Assembly: GCA_900078775.1 (NCBI GenBank) | Contig: LT549889.1 | Location: 2,728,001 to 2,792,000 of the forward strand | Reading direction: 5' to 3' | Origin: Mycolicibacterium aurum | GTDB lineage: Bacteria > Actinomycetota > Actinomycetes > Mycobacteriales > Mycobacteriaceae | Length of the DNA stretch: 64,000 nt | In this document: positions 34,829 to 43,056 of the stretch, piece by piece | Position numbering within the stretch: position 1 is the stretch's first letter | Layout: the number at the start of each line of letters is the position of its first letter | Notes under the pieces: generated by a model | Database searches by the model: none | Seen by the model: the letters and a program-made list of their open reading frames with translations, nothing else | Told to the model about the DNA's origin: nothing | Made by a program: the position numbers and the translations under genes

Positions 34829-36130
34829 ATGCCGCCGCCGACAACGCCTTTCGCGGAGAACTACACTGAGCCGCGACTCGATGTGTTGTTCGCCGAGATC
34901 GCGGAGCTGACCGGGCAGCGCAACGCGATCGATGGCCGGTTGGTGGAGATCATCGCCGAGATCGACGGCAGAGGTGCCGCCGACGGCAACTCGCTGTGGG
35001 GTGCCACCGGATGTAAGTCGATCGAGGCGTTGGTGGCCTGGAAGACCGGGGTCACCCCGCGCCGAGCCGAAACGATGGTCGCCGTGGCACACCGCATCGA
35101 CGAATTGCCGCGCTGCACCCAGAGTCTGCGCGAGGGCCGGGTCTCCCTCGATCAGATCGGGGTCATCGCCGAACAGGCGGCCGCCGGTTGTGATGATCAC
35201 TACGCGAATCTGGTGCAGTACGCCACGGTCACCCAGTTGCGGACCGCGGTCAAGCAGGAACCCCGGCCCGAACCCGACCGCAAGCCGGAGCCCAAGCGAT
35301 CGTTCTCTGCTGTGGATGGCGACGGCTACACCACCTACAAGATTCGGCTGCCCAAGGTGGAGGCCGCGAAGTTCGACGCCGCGGTCGCCTCGCACAAGGA
35401 TGCGCTGATCGCGGACTGGCGACGCGATCACGATGCGGGAGACAGTGACGATGAGCAGGCCGGTGAGCTGACCTCCGAGCAGGCACCGCCGTTCCCGGAC
35501 ACCACGGATGCGTTCATGAGCCTGATCGAGGCCGGCTGGGACACCGATGTCGCCGTGCGCCCGCACGGCGCGCACACCACCGTGGTGGTGCACCTCGATC
35601 TGGACCGCCACGCCGACAAGCCGGTCGCCGCCCTGCACCTCGGAGTTGCCCTCACCGATGAGGAGCGCCGGTTCCTGCTGTGCGATGCGACCTGCGAGGT
35701 GTGGTTCGAACGCCACGGCACCCCAATCGGGGCGGGCCGGACCACCCGCACCATCAGCCGCCGACTACGCCGGGCGCTGGAGCACCGCGACAAGACCTGT
35801 GTGGTGCCCGGCTGCGGGGCCACCCGCGGCCTGCACGCCCATCACCTGGTGCACTGGGAAAACGGCGGTGCCACCGACCTGTCAAACATGGTGCTGCTCT
35901 GCCCGTTTCATCATCGACTGCACCACCGCGGCGGGATCACCCTCACCGGGCCCGCCGACAAGCTCGTCGTCACCGACAGTGACGGCGACCCGATGACCGG
36001 CGCCGCCCTGGCCCGCCCACCCACCACAGACCCACCCGACGTCCCGCCCTGCAAAGGACCGACCGGCGAACGTGCTCAATGGTGGTGGTACACACCGTTC
36101 GACCCCAATTCACCGCCGACACTCAACTAG
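34829..36130 (+). CDS. 13E12-family DUF222 protein with C-terminal HNH endonuclease motif, 433 aa
   Basis: The N-terminal half is the DUF222 region (ISEIAELTGQRNAIDGRLVE-like helices; ARRAETMVAVAHRIDELP). The C-terminal part has the HNH zinc and nuclease residues: CVVPGCGATRGLHAHHLVHW, NMVLLCPFHHRLHH. This is the repeated mycobacterial REP13E12 gene family, often found as multiple genomic copies and linked to a phage/mobile element insertion locus. Here it stands alone with no element ends visible. Whether the nuclease is active is unknown. Confidence 0.85.
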   Translation: MPPPTTPFAENYTEPRLDVLFAEIAELTGQRNAIDGRLVEIIAEIDGRGAADGNSLWGATGCKSIEALVAWKTGVTPRRAETMVAVAHRIDELPRCTQSLREGRVSLDQIGVIAEQAAAGCDDHYANLVQYATVTQLRTAVKQEPRPEPDRKPEPKRSFSAVDGDGYTTYKIRLPKVEAAKFDAAVASHKDALIADWRRDHDAGDSDDEQAGELTSEQAPPFPDTTDAFMSLIEAGWDTDVAVRPHGAHTTVVVHLDLDRHADKPVAALHLGVALTDEERRFLLCDATCEVWFERHGTPIGAGRTTRTISRRLRRALEHRDKTCVVPGCGATRGLHAHHLVHWENGGATDLSNMVLLCPFHHRLHHRGGITLTGPADKLVVTDSDGDPMTGAALARPPTTDPPDVPPCKGPTGERAQWWWYTPFDPNSPPTLN

Positions 36131-36178
36131 TGTTGCGGCACAACCTCTTACGAGGGTGGAGGTACGAGGCTCAGCTGG

Positions 36179-36502
36179 TCACTGCCGCAGATGCCACGGG
36201 CAGAACGCCGCGGCAGCCCCGAACACCATGAACGTGGCCTTCTCCACCGGGATGGCGTCGGCCGTCATCAGCTTCATGGTGGCTTGCTGCCAGGTGTAGC
36301 GGTCCTCGTCCATGGCCGCGCAGACCGCGACGCCGGCGGTGACCATCTTCTTGCGGTCCGGGTAGTAGTCGTCGATGTCGCGGCTGTGCATGAACTGCAA
36401 GAAGGCGTACTCTTCCTGCTCGTCCGCGAGCGCGGGCACCGCCGGAGTCAACGCAAGAGCCACCACGGCAGCGATACCCGCTGCGGCGAGCTTGCGGAAC
36501 AT
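36179..36502 (-). CDS. Secreted DUF732-like protein, 107 aa
   Basis: A signal peptide of about 27 residues ends in PALA. The mature protein has the DUF732 pattern of a helix, DxDDYYPDRKKMVTAGVAVCAA, then a second cysteine near the end (FCPWHLR), which probably disulfide-bonds with the first. The start ATG at 36500-36502 is chosen to place the signal peptide at the N-terminus. Function unknown; the family is secreted by mycobacteria. Confidence 0.82.
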   Translation of the reverse strand: MFRKLAAAGIAAVVALALTPAVPALADEQEEYAFLQFMHSRDIDDYYPDRKKMVTAGVAVCAAMDEDRYTWQQATMKLMTADAIPVEKATFMVFGAAAAFCPWHLRQ

Positions 36503-36540
36503 ATTTATCCCCCGGGTCAAAATGAGCTACAAGCACTCTA

Positions 36541-36600
36541 ACGGCTACCGGCCTTTGCTGAGTAATTACCGGTGACCTGAAAACGCCAACCGGTAGCCGT
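36541..36600. repeat. Long inverted repeat (possible terminator or structured leader)
   Basis: ACGGCTACCGG (36541-36551) and CCGGTAGCCGT (36590-36600) are perfect 11-bp arms separated by 38 bases. It lies 40 bp after the stop of the minus-strand gene at 36641-37720 and 39 bp before the DUF732 start. It could terminate the former or structure the leader of the latter. Confidence 0.5.
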
Positions 36601-36640
36601 CGGGCGAAATCGGGGTGGGCAAAGGGCGCCGCGGGCAGGT

Positions 36641-37720
36641 CTACACGGTCGTCCGGGCCTGCCGGGTGACGACGGACCGGCCCAGGATGGGTTCCAGCAG
36701 TCCGGGCAGTTTGTTGTCCACGACGTGCGGGATCGAATTCACGATCGCCTGCGCGGTGAACACCAGGGACGGGTTCGCGCGTTCCCCGGGCCCGTCCTCG
36801 AAGGCCACCTGCAGGCGCAGGCTGGGGCGGCCTTCGATGCGGTGCACCATGCCGGCGCCACCTTCGGGTTCGGGCCACGAGTCGGGCCAGGGTGTGCTCG
36901 ACACGGTGGCGAAGTACTGGACGGCGACGACCGGGCGTCCGTCGACGACACCGGCCAGCTTCCAGCGGTGCCCACAGATGGTGCCCGCGGGGATCACCTC
37001 CAGCGCCGTCGGCAGGTCGTGCGGCGCGAGCAGGGTCTCCCATTCCAGCTCGATCTCGTCGAGTTCGAGGCCGAGCGCGTCGGCGATGTAGCGCACGACC
37101 GCTTCCCAGTCGTGGCGCACCTTCCCGGACGCGATCCGGGCCGGCACGTGCCCGTCGGGTTTACCGAAGCCCATCGACTCGTGCAGGACATCCCAGATCG
37201 GGTACACCAGGTCCATCCCCACCGCGTACTCGTCCATCCGGTAGCTGTCGACCTGGCCGGCGCCGGCCAGGATCGCGACCGGGAGGTTGAGGCTGATCAG
37301 GCCGGGTTCGCATCCCGAGGCGTAGAACGTGGATTGGCCTTCCAGACAGGCGGTTTCGAGCAGGGTCCGCCACCGCTCCGGCGCGCTCGGCGGATACACC
37401 ATGGGGATGGTGGAGATGGTGACGACGTTGATGCCGTGGCGCAGCAGCCGCGCGATCTCGGCGTAGGCGTCCTCCTCGCGGCCGACGGCGGTCCGGCAGT
37501 AGGTGACGCAATCCGGGCGCTGACGGAGCACGGCGTCGAAGTCGTCGTGCGCGATCACCCCGGTGTCGGGACGCCCGCAGACGCTGCCCGCGTCCTTGCC
37601 CACCTTGTCCGGTGCGGACACCAGCAGGCCGGCGAGTTCGATGCTCGGATCGTCGATCAGTCCGCGCAGCGCCTCACGCCCGGTCAGGCCGGTGCCGGCA
37701 TGCACCACCGTGTACGTCAT
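36641..37720 (-). CDS. Dihydrodipicolinate reductase-like NAD(P)H-dependent protein, 359 aa
   Basis: The N-terminus MTYTVVHAGTGLTGREAL has a Rossmann-type GxGxxG-like motif (GTGLTG), and the layout (RMDEYAVGMDLVYPIWDVLHES; WEAVVRYIADALGLELDEI) parallels the gene at 17797-18870, with about the same length. It is therefore a paralogue in the same oxidoreductase group. GGAGG with 5-nt spacing precedes the ATG at 37718-37720. It is downstream of the P450 gene in the same direction and may share its transcript, though the gap is about 190 bp. Reaction unknown. Confidence 0.7.
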   Translation of the reverse strand: MTYTVVHAGTGLTGREALRGLIDDPSIELAGLLVSAPDKVGKDAGSVCGRPDTGVIAHDDFDAVLRQRPDCVTYCRTAVGREEDAYAEIARLLRHGINVVTISTIPMVYPPSAPERWRTLLETACLEGQSTFYASGCEPGLISLNLPVAILAGAGQVDSYRMDEYAVGMDLVYPIWDVLHESMGFGKPDGHVPARIASGKVRHDWEAVVRYIADALGLELDEIELEWETLLAPHDLPTALEVIPAGTICGHRWKLAGVVDGRPVVAVQYFATVSSTPWPDSWPEPEGGAGMVHRIEGRPSLRLQVAFEDGPGERANPSLVFTAQAIVNSIPHVVDNKLPGLLEPILGRSVVTRQARTTV

Positions 37721-37914
37721 GCGATCCTCCTCGATCCACGCCGCATTACAGACCTGCGCGCTTGTGTAAGCCCTCCTGAACCTACTTCCCGGCCCCGGTC
37801 CCGTCTACCCTCCGCGGGGGCCCAGCTACTTCCGAAAGGAGCTTCGCGGGGCATTTATGACGGATAACCGCGGTGGCACCCGACTGTCGCAACCATTAGC
37901 TGGTGGCAGGACTA

Positions 37915-39129
37915 CTAGTCGACCTTGAGTTCGAGGCGCTCCAGTCGGCGGACCAGGATGCTGGGCAGCCACTGCCCGACGTCCGCGGCCTCGATCCAGG
38001 TCGTCTGCTGCAGCAGCATGCGCAGGACGACCTGGGCCTCCAGGCGGGCCAGGGCGGCGCCGATGCAGAAGTGTGCGCCCTTGCCGAAGCTGACGTGCCC
38101 CTTGCCGCCCTTGCGGTCGAGCCGGAAGTCATTGGGCGCGTCGAACTGCTGAGGGTCGCGATTGGCGGCGCCCCACATCAGCAGCAGCCGGGAATCGGCC
38201 GGGAGGTCGACCCCGCCCAGGGTGGTGTCCGCGACGACGTGGCGGTAGTGGCCGCGGAACGGCGCCTCGTAGCGCAGGGTCTCCTCGATGAACGCCCCCA
38301 GCAGATCGGGCTGGGCGCGAAGTTGTTCTTGAATGTGCGGTTGGCTCACCAGAATCCAGGCCGCACTGCCCAGCAGGGAGGCGGTGGACTCCCCGGCGGC
38401 GCTGAACAGGGTGAGCATGATGCCCATCGCCGGAAACTGTTCCAGCTCACCGGATGCGTAGCGGGCGGCCAGGTCCGCGATCAGCCCGTCCCCGCCGGTG
38501 TCCCCCGCCGCGGCGAAGTGCTCCATGACGTAGCCGGCCAGTTCCATGGCCGCCGTGCCGGCGGCGGTCAACTCGTCCTCGCTGACGACGCCGTCGAGCA
38601 GGGTGGTGGTGGCGTAGCCGAGTCGGATGAGTCGGTCGACATCGTCGTCGGGCAGGCCGAGCAACCGGGCGACCACCATCATGGGCAGCCGGTTGGCGAC
38701 CGCGCTCATCCACTCGATGCGGCCGTCGGCCAGTCCGCTCGACCACAGTTCGACGGCAGTGGCTTCGGCGTACTCCTCGATGACGCGAATCCGCTTGGCG
38801 GACAGGTGCGGTATGAGCATCTTGCGGTGCACGTCGTGCAGTGGGTCGTCCGCGGTGGCCAGGGCGTTCTGCGGCCCGCCCAGGGGGCCCATGTCGAACG
38901 GGGTGACGGTGCCGTCGTCGTGGTAGACCATCGTGGCGGTGAGGTTCGAGGAGAAATCCTCGACGCGGGTCACCGCGTCCTGCAGGGCATCCCAGCCGCA
39001 CACCGCGTAGAAGCCCGAGTCGCCGATGCGCTGGACGGGGGCGTCGGCGCGCATCCGGTCGTAGAGCGGATAGGGGTCCTGGAGCGCTTCGGGCCCGAAG
39101 AAGTCCGTCGCGTTGGACAGCAGTTGCAT
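37915..39129 (-). CDS. Cytochrome P450, 404 aa
   Basis: A bacterial class I P450. The I-helix oxygen-activation motif is AGEST, the K-helix ExxR is EETLRYEAPF, and the heme-binding loop FGKGAHFCIG carries the proximal Cys355. It lacks a membrane anchor, so it is soluble and needs a ferredoxin and reductase encoded elsewhere. It is divergent from a TetR gene with an inverted repeat between them, so TetR control is likely. The substrate is not predictable from sequence. Confidence 0.9.
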   Translation of the reverse strand: MQLLSNATDFFGPEALQDPYPLYDRMRADAPVQRIGDSGFYAVCGWDALQDAVTRVEDFSSNLTATMVYHDDGTVTPFDMGPLGGPQNALATADDPLHDVHRKMLIPHLSAKRIRVIEEYAEATAVELWSSGLADGRIEWMSAVANRLPMMVVARLLGLPDDDVDRLIRLGYATTTLLDGVVSEDELTAAGTAAMELAGYVMEHFAAAGDTGGDGLIADLAARYASGELEQFPAMGIMLTLFSAAGESTASLLGSAAWILVSQPHIQEQLRAQPDLLGAFIEETLRYEAPFRGHYRHVVADTTLGGVDLPADSRLLLMWGAANRDPQQFDAPNDFRLDRKGGKGHVSFGKGAHFCIGAALARLEAQVVLRMLLQQTTWIEAADVGQWLPSILVRRLERLELKVD

Positions 39130-39212
39130 GGGCTCAGGTTGGCGGTGGCGCCGGGGCGCGTCAACGGGGCGCCGGAAAGACGATATCCGGGCCCGGTGCG
39201 GTGTTGTGGTCA

Positions 39213-39255
39213 GATTCTCACGGGCCTGTGTTGACCTGCGAGTTCGGTGAGAATC
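39213..39255. promoter_or_regulatory. Inverted repeat in the P450/TetR divergent promoter
   Basis: GATTCTCAC (39213-39221) and GTGAGAATC (39247-39255) are perfect 9-bp inverted arms with 25 bases between. They lie between the divergent genes, and a further TCTCAC occurs at 39268-39273. Probably a TetR binding region. Confidence 0.6.
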
Positions 39256-39279
39256 CTGTCGCAGTTTCTCTCACGATGA

Positions 39280-39285
39280 TAAAAT
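39280..39285 (+). promoter_or_regulatory. -10 element for a probably leaderless TetR transcript
   Basis: TAAAAT fits the mycobacterial TAnnnT -10 and ends 6 nt before the GTG at 39292. There is no ribosome-binding site before that GTG, so the mRNA may begin at or next to the start codon. Confidence 0.45.
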
Positions 39286-39291
39286 TGCGGC

Positions 39292-39846
39292 GTGGGCTCT
39301 CGACGGACGGACGACTGGCTGGTGGGCCGGGACCGGCACAGCGAGGCGGCCGAGCGGATCTACGCCGCGGCGGCGGCGCTGATGTCCAAGCACGGGTTCG
39401 ACGCGTTCAGCATCGAGGCGCTGGCCGAGGCGGTGCACTGTTCGCCGGCGACCATCTACCGGCATACCGGCGGTAAGACCGCGATCCGCGACGCGGTGGT
39501 GAGCCGGCAGGCCGAACGTATCCTGACAGCGGTGCGCGAGGCCATCGACGGGTTGACCGGTACCGAACGCGTGGTCACCGCGACCACCGTTGCGCTGCAA
39601 CAACTCCGGTCCGATCCGCTGGCGCAGATCATGCGCTCGATGACGACGCTGCCGGGAAACGATTGGCTCACCGACTCCCCCATCGTCACCCGCTTCGCCG
39701 ACGAGATGGTCGGCGGCGCAACCGATCCGATGGCGTCGCAGTGGTTGATCCGGACATTCCTGGCGCTGTGGTACTGGCCGGTGAAGGACGCCGCGGCCGA
39801 GGCGGAGATGGTGCGGCGGTTCTTGGGGCCGGGGTATTCGGGCTAG
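39292..39846 (+). CDS. TetR family transcriptional regulator, 184 aa
   Basis: The helix-turn-helix is near residues 25-70 (AAALMSKHGFDAFSIEAL, then CSPATIYRHTGGKTAI). The C-terminal ligand domain is about 115 residues. The start is GTG at 39292 with no ribosome-binding site, in keeping with leaderless translation. It is divergent from the P450 gene and is the likely repressor acting on the inverted repeat at 39213-39255. Confidence 0.85.
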   Translation: MGSRRTDDWLVGRDRHSEAAERIYAAAAALMSKHGFDAFSIEALAEAVHCSPATIYRHTGGKTAIRDAVVSRQAERILTAVREAIDGLTGTERVVTATTVALQQLRSDPLAQIMRSMTTLPGNDWLTDSPIVTRFADEMVGGATDPMASQWLIRTFLALWYWPVKDAAAEAEMVRRFLGPGYSG

Positions 39847-39931
39847 TCTGCGCCGTCGCGAGGGGTGATCCGCCGCACGGTCACGGGCGCTGGTGGTTCG
39901 GCCCAGGCGCAGATTGACGTTGCGGGATATG

Positions 39932-39972
39932 AGTACGCATTCCGTACTCTATAGAAGTACGAAATGCGTACT
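39932..39972. repeat. Double palindromic AGTACG inverted repeat
   Basis: AGTACGCATTCCGTACT (39932-39948) and AGTACGAAATGCGTACT (39956-39972) are inverted copies with one mismatch across a 7-base gap, and each is itself near-palindromic (AGTACG...CGTACT). This gives four half-sites, like a tandem dimer operator. The 279-bp stretch 39847-40125 around it has no convincing gene; a 36-residue frame (39972-40082, TTG start) is the only candidate. Confidence 0.6.
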
Positions 39973-40125
39973 TGAGGACTCAATCGTGGCCCATCGTCTC
40001 CGCAGCCGACACGCTCGCCGCGGTGCGCGAGGCTTGGCGGCAGGCCGTACGACCTGCGAAGACTGTCATAAACGGCGAATAAACGAAGAGTTCCAAGAAT
40101 TGATCTTGAAAAACACCCTCCGAAG

Positions 40126-40199
40126 TGGGGCGGGCGGGGCTCGAACCCGCGACCAAGGGATTATGAGTCCCCGGCTCTAACCAACTGAGCTACCGCCCC
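40126..40199 (-). tRNA. tRNA with CAU anticodon (elongator tRNA-Met; tRNA-Ile2 not excluded)
   Basis: The cloverleaf is complete on the minus strand: acceptor GGGGCGG pairs with CCGCCCC, the D arm is GCTC/GAGC, the anticodon loop CTCATAA sits on a GGGGA/TCCCT stem, and the T arm is GCGGG-TTCGAGC-CCCGC. The discriminator is A; CCA is not encoded. It lacks the three G-C pairs of an initiator tRNA. A CAU anticodon could also be a lysidine-modified isoleucine tRNA. Confidence 0.92.
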
Positions 40200-40267
40200 G
40201 ACGCGTATGCGGCACCTATGTTCGCACAGCACCCCCCAGCGGCATACAACCCGGTTAGTCTCTCCGG

Positions 40268-40648
40268 GTGATCAGATTCCTGCTGCGCATCGCAGTGTTC
40301 CTGGGCTCCTCGGCGATCGGCCTGCTGGTCGCCTCACTCCTGGTCTCGGGCATGACACTGCGCCCACTCGGGTTTCTCACCGCGGTGGTCATCTTCACCG
40401 TCGCGCAGGGCATCCTGTCGCCGTTCTTCCTCAAGATGGCCAGCCGGTACGCCTCGGCCTTCCTCGGCGGCATCGGACTGCTCTCCACCCTGGCCGCCCT
40501 GATCCTGGCCTCGCTGTTCTCCAGCGGCATCAGCATCAACGGCATCGCCTCGTGGATCGCGGCGACCGTCATCGTGTGGCTGGTCACCGCGATCGCCACC
40601 CTCGTCCTGCCGATGCTCGTGCTCAAGAACAAAGCCACTACAAGCTGA
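40268..40648 (+). CDS. Small four-helix membrane protein (phage-holin-like family), 126 aa
   Basis: Four hydrophobic segments fill the protein. The start MIRFLLRIAVFLGSSAIGLL and the middle MASRYASAFLGGIGL match a conserved mycobacterial membrane protein of the holin superfamily IV type that I recall (Rv1476-like). It is not accompanied by lysis genes, so the holin name is structural only. It converges with the next gene with a 1-bp gap. Confidence 0.78.
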   Translation: MIRFLLRIAVFLGSSAIGLLVASLLVSGMTLRPLGFLTAVVIFTVAQGILSPFFLKMASRYASAFLGGIGLLSTLAALILASLFSSGISINGIASWIAATVIVWLVTAIATLVLPMLVLKNKATTS

Positions 40649-40649
40649 G

Positions 40650-41618
40650 CTACCAGTCCCCGTCGGTCACCGCATCGCCACCGGCGGCGCCCAGCTTCAC
40701 CACCTTGCCCGGATCCACCGGCTCGAACGGATCATCTTTGAAGCCAAGCGCTTTGCCGACACTCTTGACCTTGGACAGGATCTCCGCGGCGAGCACATCC
40801 GCTTCGTCGGCGTTGTAGTAGTCGAACCACGGCAACCCGGCATCCATGTAGGCCTCCCGGTCGACCGGCGTCGGCGGCGGCATCTCCCCGGTGATATCGA
40901 TCCACTGCTCGGCCGAGCACAGGTGCACGAACACCCGCAGCGCCGCGCTCTGGTCATAGTCCGACAGCGGGCGGGTGTCGGTGTACACCTCCTGGCGCAT
41001 CCGCCCGCCGGCACCGAGCCCCATGGCCGGCCCTGTACACGCGACCACCCCGTCGCAGTCGGCGAGCGGAGCACGCCTGCGCTCGACGCGCTGCGCTCCC
41101 CGATACCGCTCCAGCGCCTCAGCCGTCAGCCCCACCGCCCGTAGCTGCACCCCACCATGGGTCTCCTCCCCGGTGACCTGCCCCTCCACCGTGGCTCCCG
41201 ACCCCAGCGGCACCGCCACGAACTGCCGGATGAACCCCGCACCGGCATTGATGCCGTCCAGCCACGGCTGCGTGGGCAGCGGCACGTAGTTCTGCGGCTC
41301 CCCGGTCAGGTGATCGATCCACGGCAACCCACTGACCGCGCACACCTTGCCCACCCCGACCTGCAGCGCGGCCGGCTCGTCCGCGTCGAAGGACAACCAC
41401 ATCGCCTCGCGCTGGTAGATCGGCAGCATGATGCCCCCGCGGGCCAGCCAGTCGGCCGGCGCGGTATCCGGGTAGTCGGCGACCCGCCGCAACGGGAACC
41501 GGCCCAGACCCGGCGGTAGCGGATGCAGCCCGGTCTCCGGGATGCGCAGGGTCCGCTGGAACGACACCGTCACCGAACCCAGCGTCAACCGTTCGCCGTC
41601 GATCTCCACCTGCGTCAT
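40650..41618 (-). CDS. Conserved hypothetical protein, 322 aa
   Basis: I do not recognise the family. The protein is soluble-looking, with no signal or membrane segment. Its N-terminus (LTLGSVTVSFQRTLRIPETGLHPLPPG) and a central segment (RQFVAVPLGSGATVEGQ) look conserved rather than low-complexity. The start ATG at 41616-41618 (MTQVEIDGE) is chosen over a frame extending 13 codons upstream. Orientation matches the TldE/TldD pair upstream, with a 67-bp gap. Confidence 0.6.
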   Translation of the reverse strand: MTQVEIDGERLTLGSVTVSFQRTLRIPETGLHPLPPGLGRFPLRRVADYPDTAPADWLARGGIMLPIYQREAMWLSFDADEPAALQVGVGKVCAVSGLPWIDHLTGEPQNYVPLPTQPWLDGINAGAGFIRQFVAVPLGSGATVEGQVTGEETHGGVQLRAVGLTAEALERYRGAQRVERRRAPLADCDGVVACTGPAMGLGAGGRMRQEVYTDTRPLSDYDQSAALRVFVHLCSAEQWIDITGEMPPPTPVDREAYMDAGLPWFDYYNADEADVLAAEILSKVKSVGKALGFKDDPFEPVDPGKVVKLGAAGGDAVTDGDW

Positions 41619-41685
41619 GCCAGACCTCCATCCATGGTGATGCCGTATGGATAGCACCCGGCACCGACAGAGACGGCCGACGAAT

Positions 41686-43056
41686 TTACTGCGCCTGGCT
41701 CACCGAGGACATGTGGAAGTCCGGGATCCGCAGCGACGGCATGGTCGCCCGGGTCGCCCAGTCCCCCCACTCCCGCGGCAGCGTGGGCTCACTGACCCCG
41801 GCCTCGGTCGCACGGCGCAGCAGATCCAGCGGACTCTCGTTGAACCGGAAATTGTTCACCGCCGCGGTCACCTCGCCATCCTCGATCAGGTACACCCCGT
41901 CGCGGGTCAGCCCGGTCAGCAGCAGCACCGCCGGATCCACCGTGCGGATGTACCACAGCGTGGTCAGCAGCAGCCCGCGCTCGGTGGACGCGATCATGTC
42001 CGCCAGCGACGCCGCCCCGCCGGTCATCAGCAGGTTGTCGGCCGGAACCGCCACCGGCGCACCGAATTCGGCGGCCGCCGCGCGCGGGTAGGCCAACGCG
42101 TTGATGGCCCCGTCCCGCAACCAGTCGACCCGGCCGATGTCGAGTCCGTTGTCGAAAATCGACACCTGCTCAGAGGACCGCGACACCGCCACGAACGGCT
42201 GGCACTCCTGCCCGGGCGCGGTCGGATCGGAGTACATGGTCAGCCCCAGATCGGTGAGTTTCTCCCCCACCCGGGTGCCGCCCGGCGCGGACAGCGCGGT
42301 GCGGCCCTCCTGCGCGCCCCGGCCGTCCATGCTCCAGCCCAGATAGATGAGCATGTCGGCCACCGTCGAGGGCGGCATCAACGTCTCGTATCGCCCCGCT
42401 GGCAACTCCACCGTGCGCTGCGCCCAACCCAACCGCAGCGACAGCTCGTCGAGTAGCGCGTCGGTGGACACGCGTGAGAAATCCGGTGTGCCCACCCCGG
42501 CCCAGGCGCTCGCGCCGTTGCGCTTGGCGTTGATCTCCACCGACCCGGTGGGCTGGGTGTAGCGGCGGCGCAGCCCGGCAGAGGTGCCCAGGAACGTGGT
42601 CGACAGTTCGTGCCGGGCGAAACCGTAGAGCTTGTCGGTCCCACCGAAGCCGCGCACCAAACCGTTTGCCACATCGGCGAATACGTCGGCACCGGTGGTG
42701 GGCACCGGGGCGTCCCAGTCCGCCGGCGCGTCCCCGCCCGGCAATGCGGGCGCACTGTCGGCGGCCGGCGGGGCCGATGCGGCGGCTTCCTGGGAGGCGG
42801 CCACCAGCGCGCCGATCGCGGCCGGGTCCACCTCGGTGGAACTCACCGAGCCGACGTGCGCATCCGCGCCGCGGCGCAGCACCGAGATCACGGTGGTGCT
42901 GCGCGCCCGCGATTCCCCGTTGGTGGTCATCGAGTTTCCGGCCCAGCGCAACGAGGCGTCGGCCCGGTCGGTGACGATGACGGTGGTCTCATCGGCGCGC
43001 CCGAGCCGGGCCGCCTCGGCGAGTACCTGGTCGACGACCTGCTGCGGCGCGATCAT
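41686..43056 (-). CDS. tldE: TldE/PmbA-family metalloprotease subunit, 456 aa
   Basis: This matches the TldE/PmbA partner of TldD: it lacks the HExxH zinc motif but keeps the paralogous layout (TVSSTEVDPAAIGALVAA; LADMIASTERGLLLTTLWYI near the C-terminus). Known role in E. coli: with TldD it forms a heterodimeric protease that matures microcins and degrades unfolded peptides. The ATG at 43054-43056 overlaps the TldD stop (ATGA), so the two are translationally coupled. Long upstream frames are shadow. Confidence 0.85.
   Translation of the reverse strand: MIAPQQVVDQVLAEAARLGRADETTVIVTDRADASLRWAGNSMTTNGESRARSTTVISVLRRGADAHVGSVSSTEVDPAAIGALVAASQEAAASAPPAADSAPALPGGDAPADWDAPVPTTGADVFADVANGLVRGFGGTDKLYGFARHELSTTFLGTSAGLRRRYTQPTGSVEINAKRNGASAWAGVGTPDFSRVSTDALLDELSLRLGWAQRTVELPAGRYETLMPPSTVADMLIYLGWSMDGRGAQEGRTALSAPGGTRVGEKLTDLGLTMYSDPTAPGQECQPFVAVSRSSEQVSIFDNGLDIGRVDWLRDGAINALAYPRAAAAEFGAPVAVPADNLLMTGGAASLADMIASTERGLLLTTLWYIRTVDPAVLLLTGLTRDGVYLIEDGEVTAAVNNFRFNESPLDLLRRATEAGVSEPTLPREWGDWATRATMPSLRIPDFHMSSVSQAQ

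Noticed and set aside
34829..36130. Insertion sequence or prophage around the 13E12 gene
   Set aside because: No terminal repeats, transposase or phage genes beside it; the gene alone does not define an element.
37857..37928. 23-codon frame MTDNRGGTRLSQPLAGG... between a dehydrogenase-like gene and a P450
   Set aside because: AAAGGAG is 15 nt away, too far; no family or conservation signal; overlaps the P450 stop region.
40268..40648. Phage lysis holin
   Set aside because: No endolysin or phage genes nearby; the protein matches a chromosomal membrane family, so holin is only a family label.
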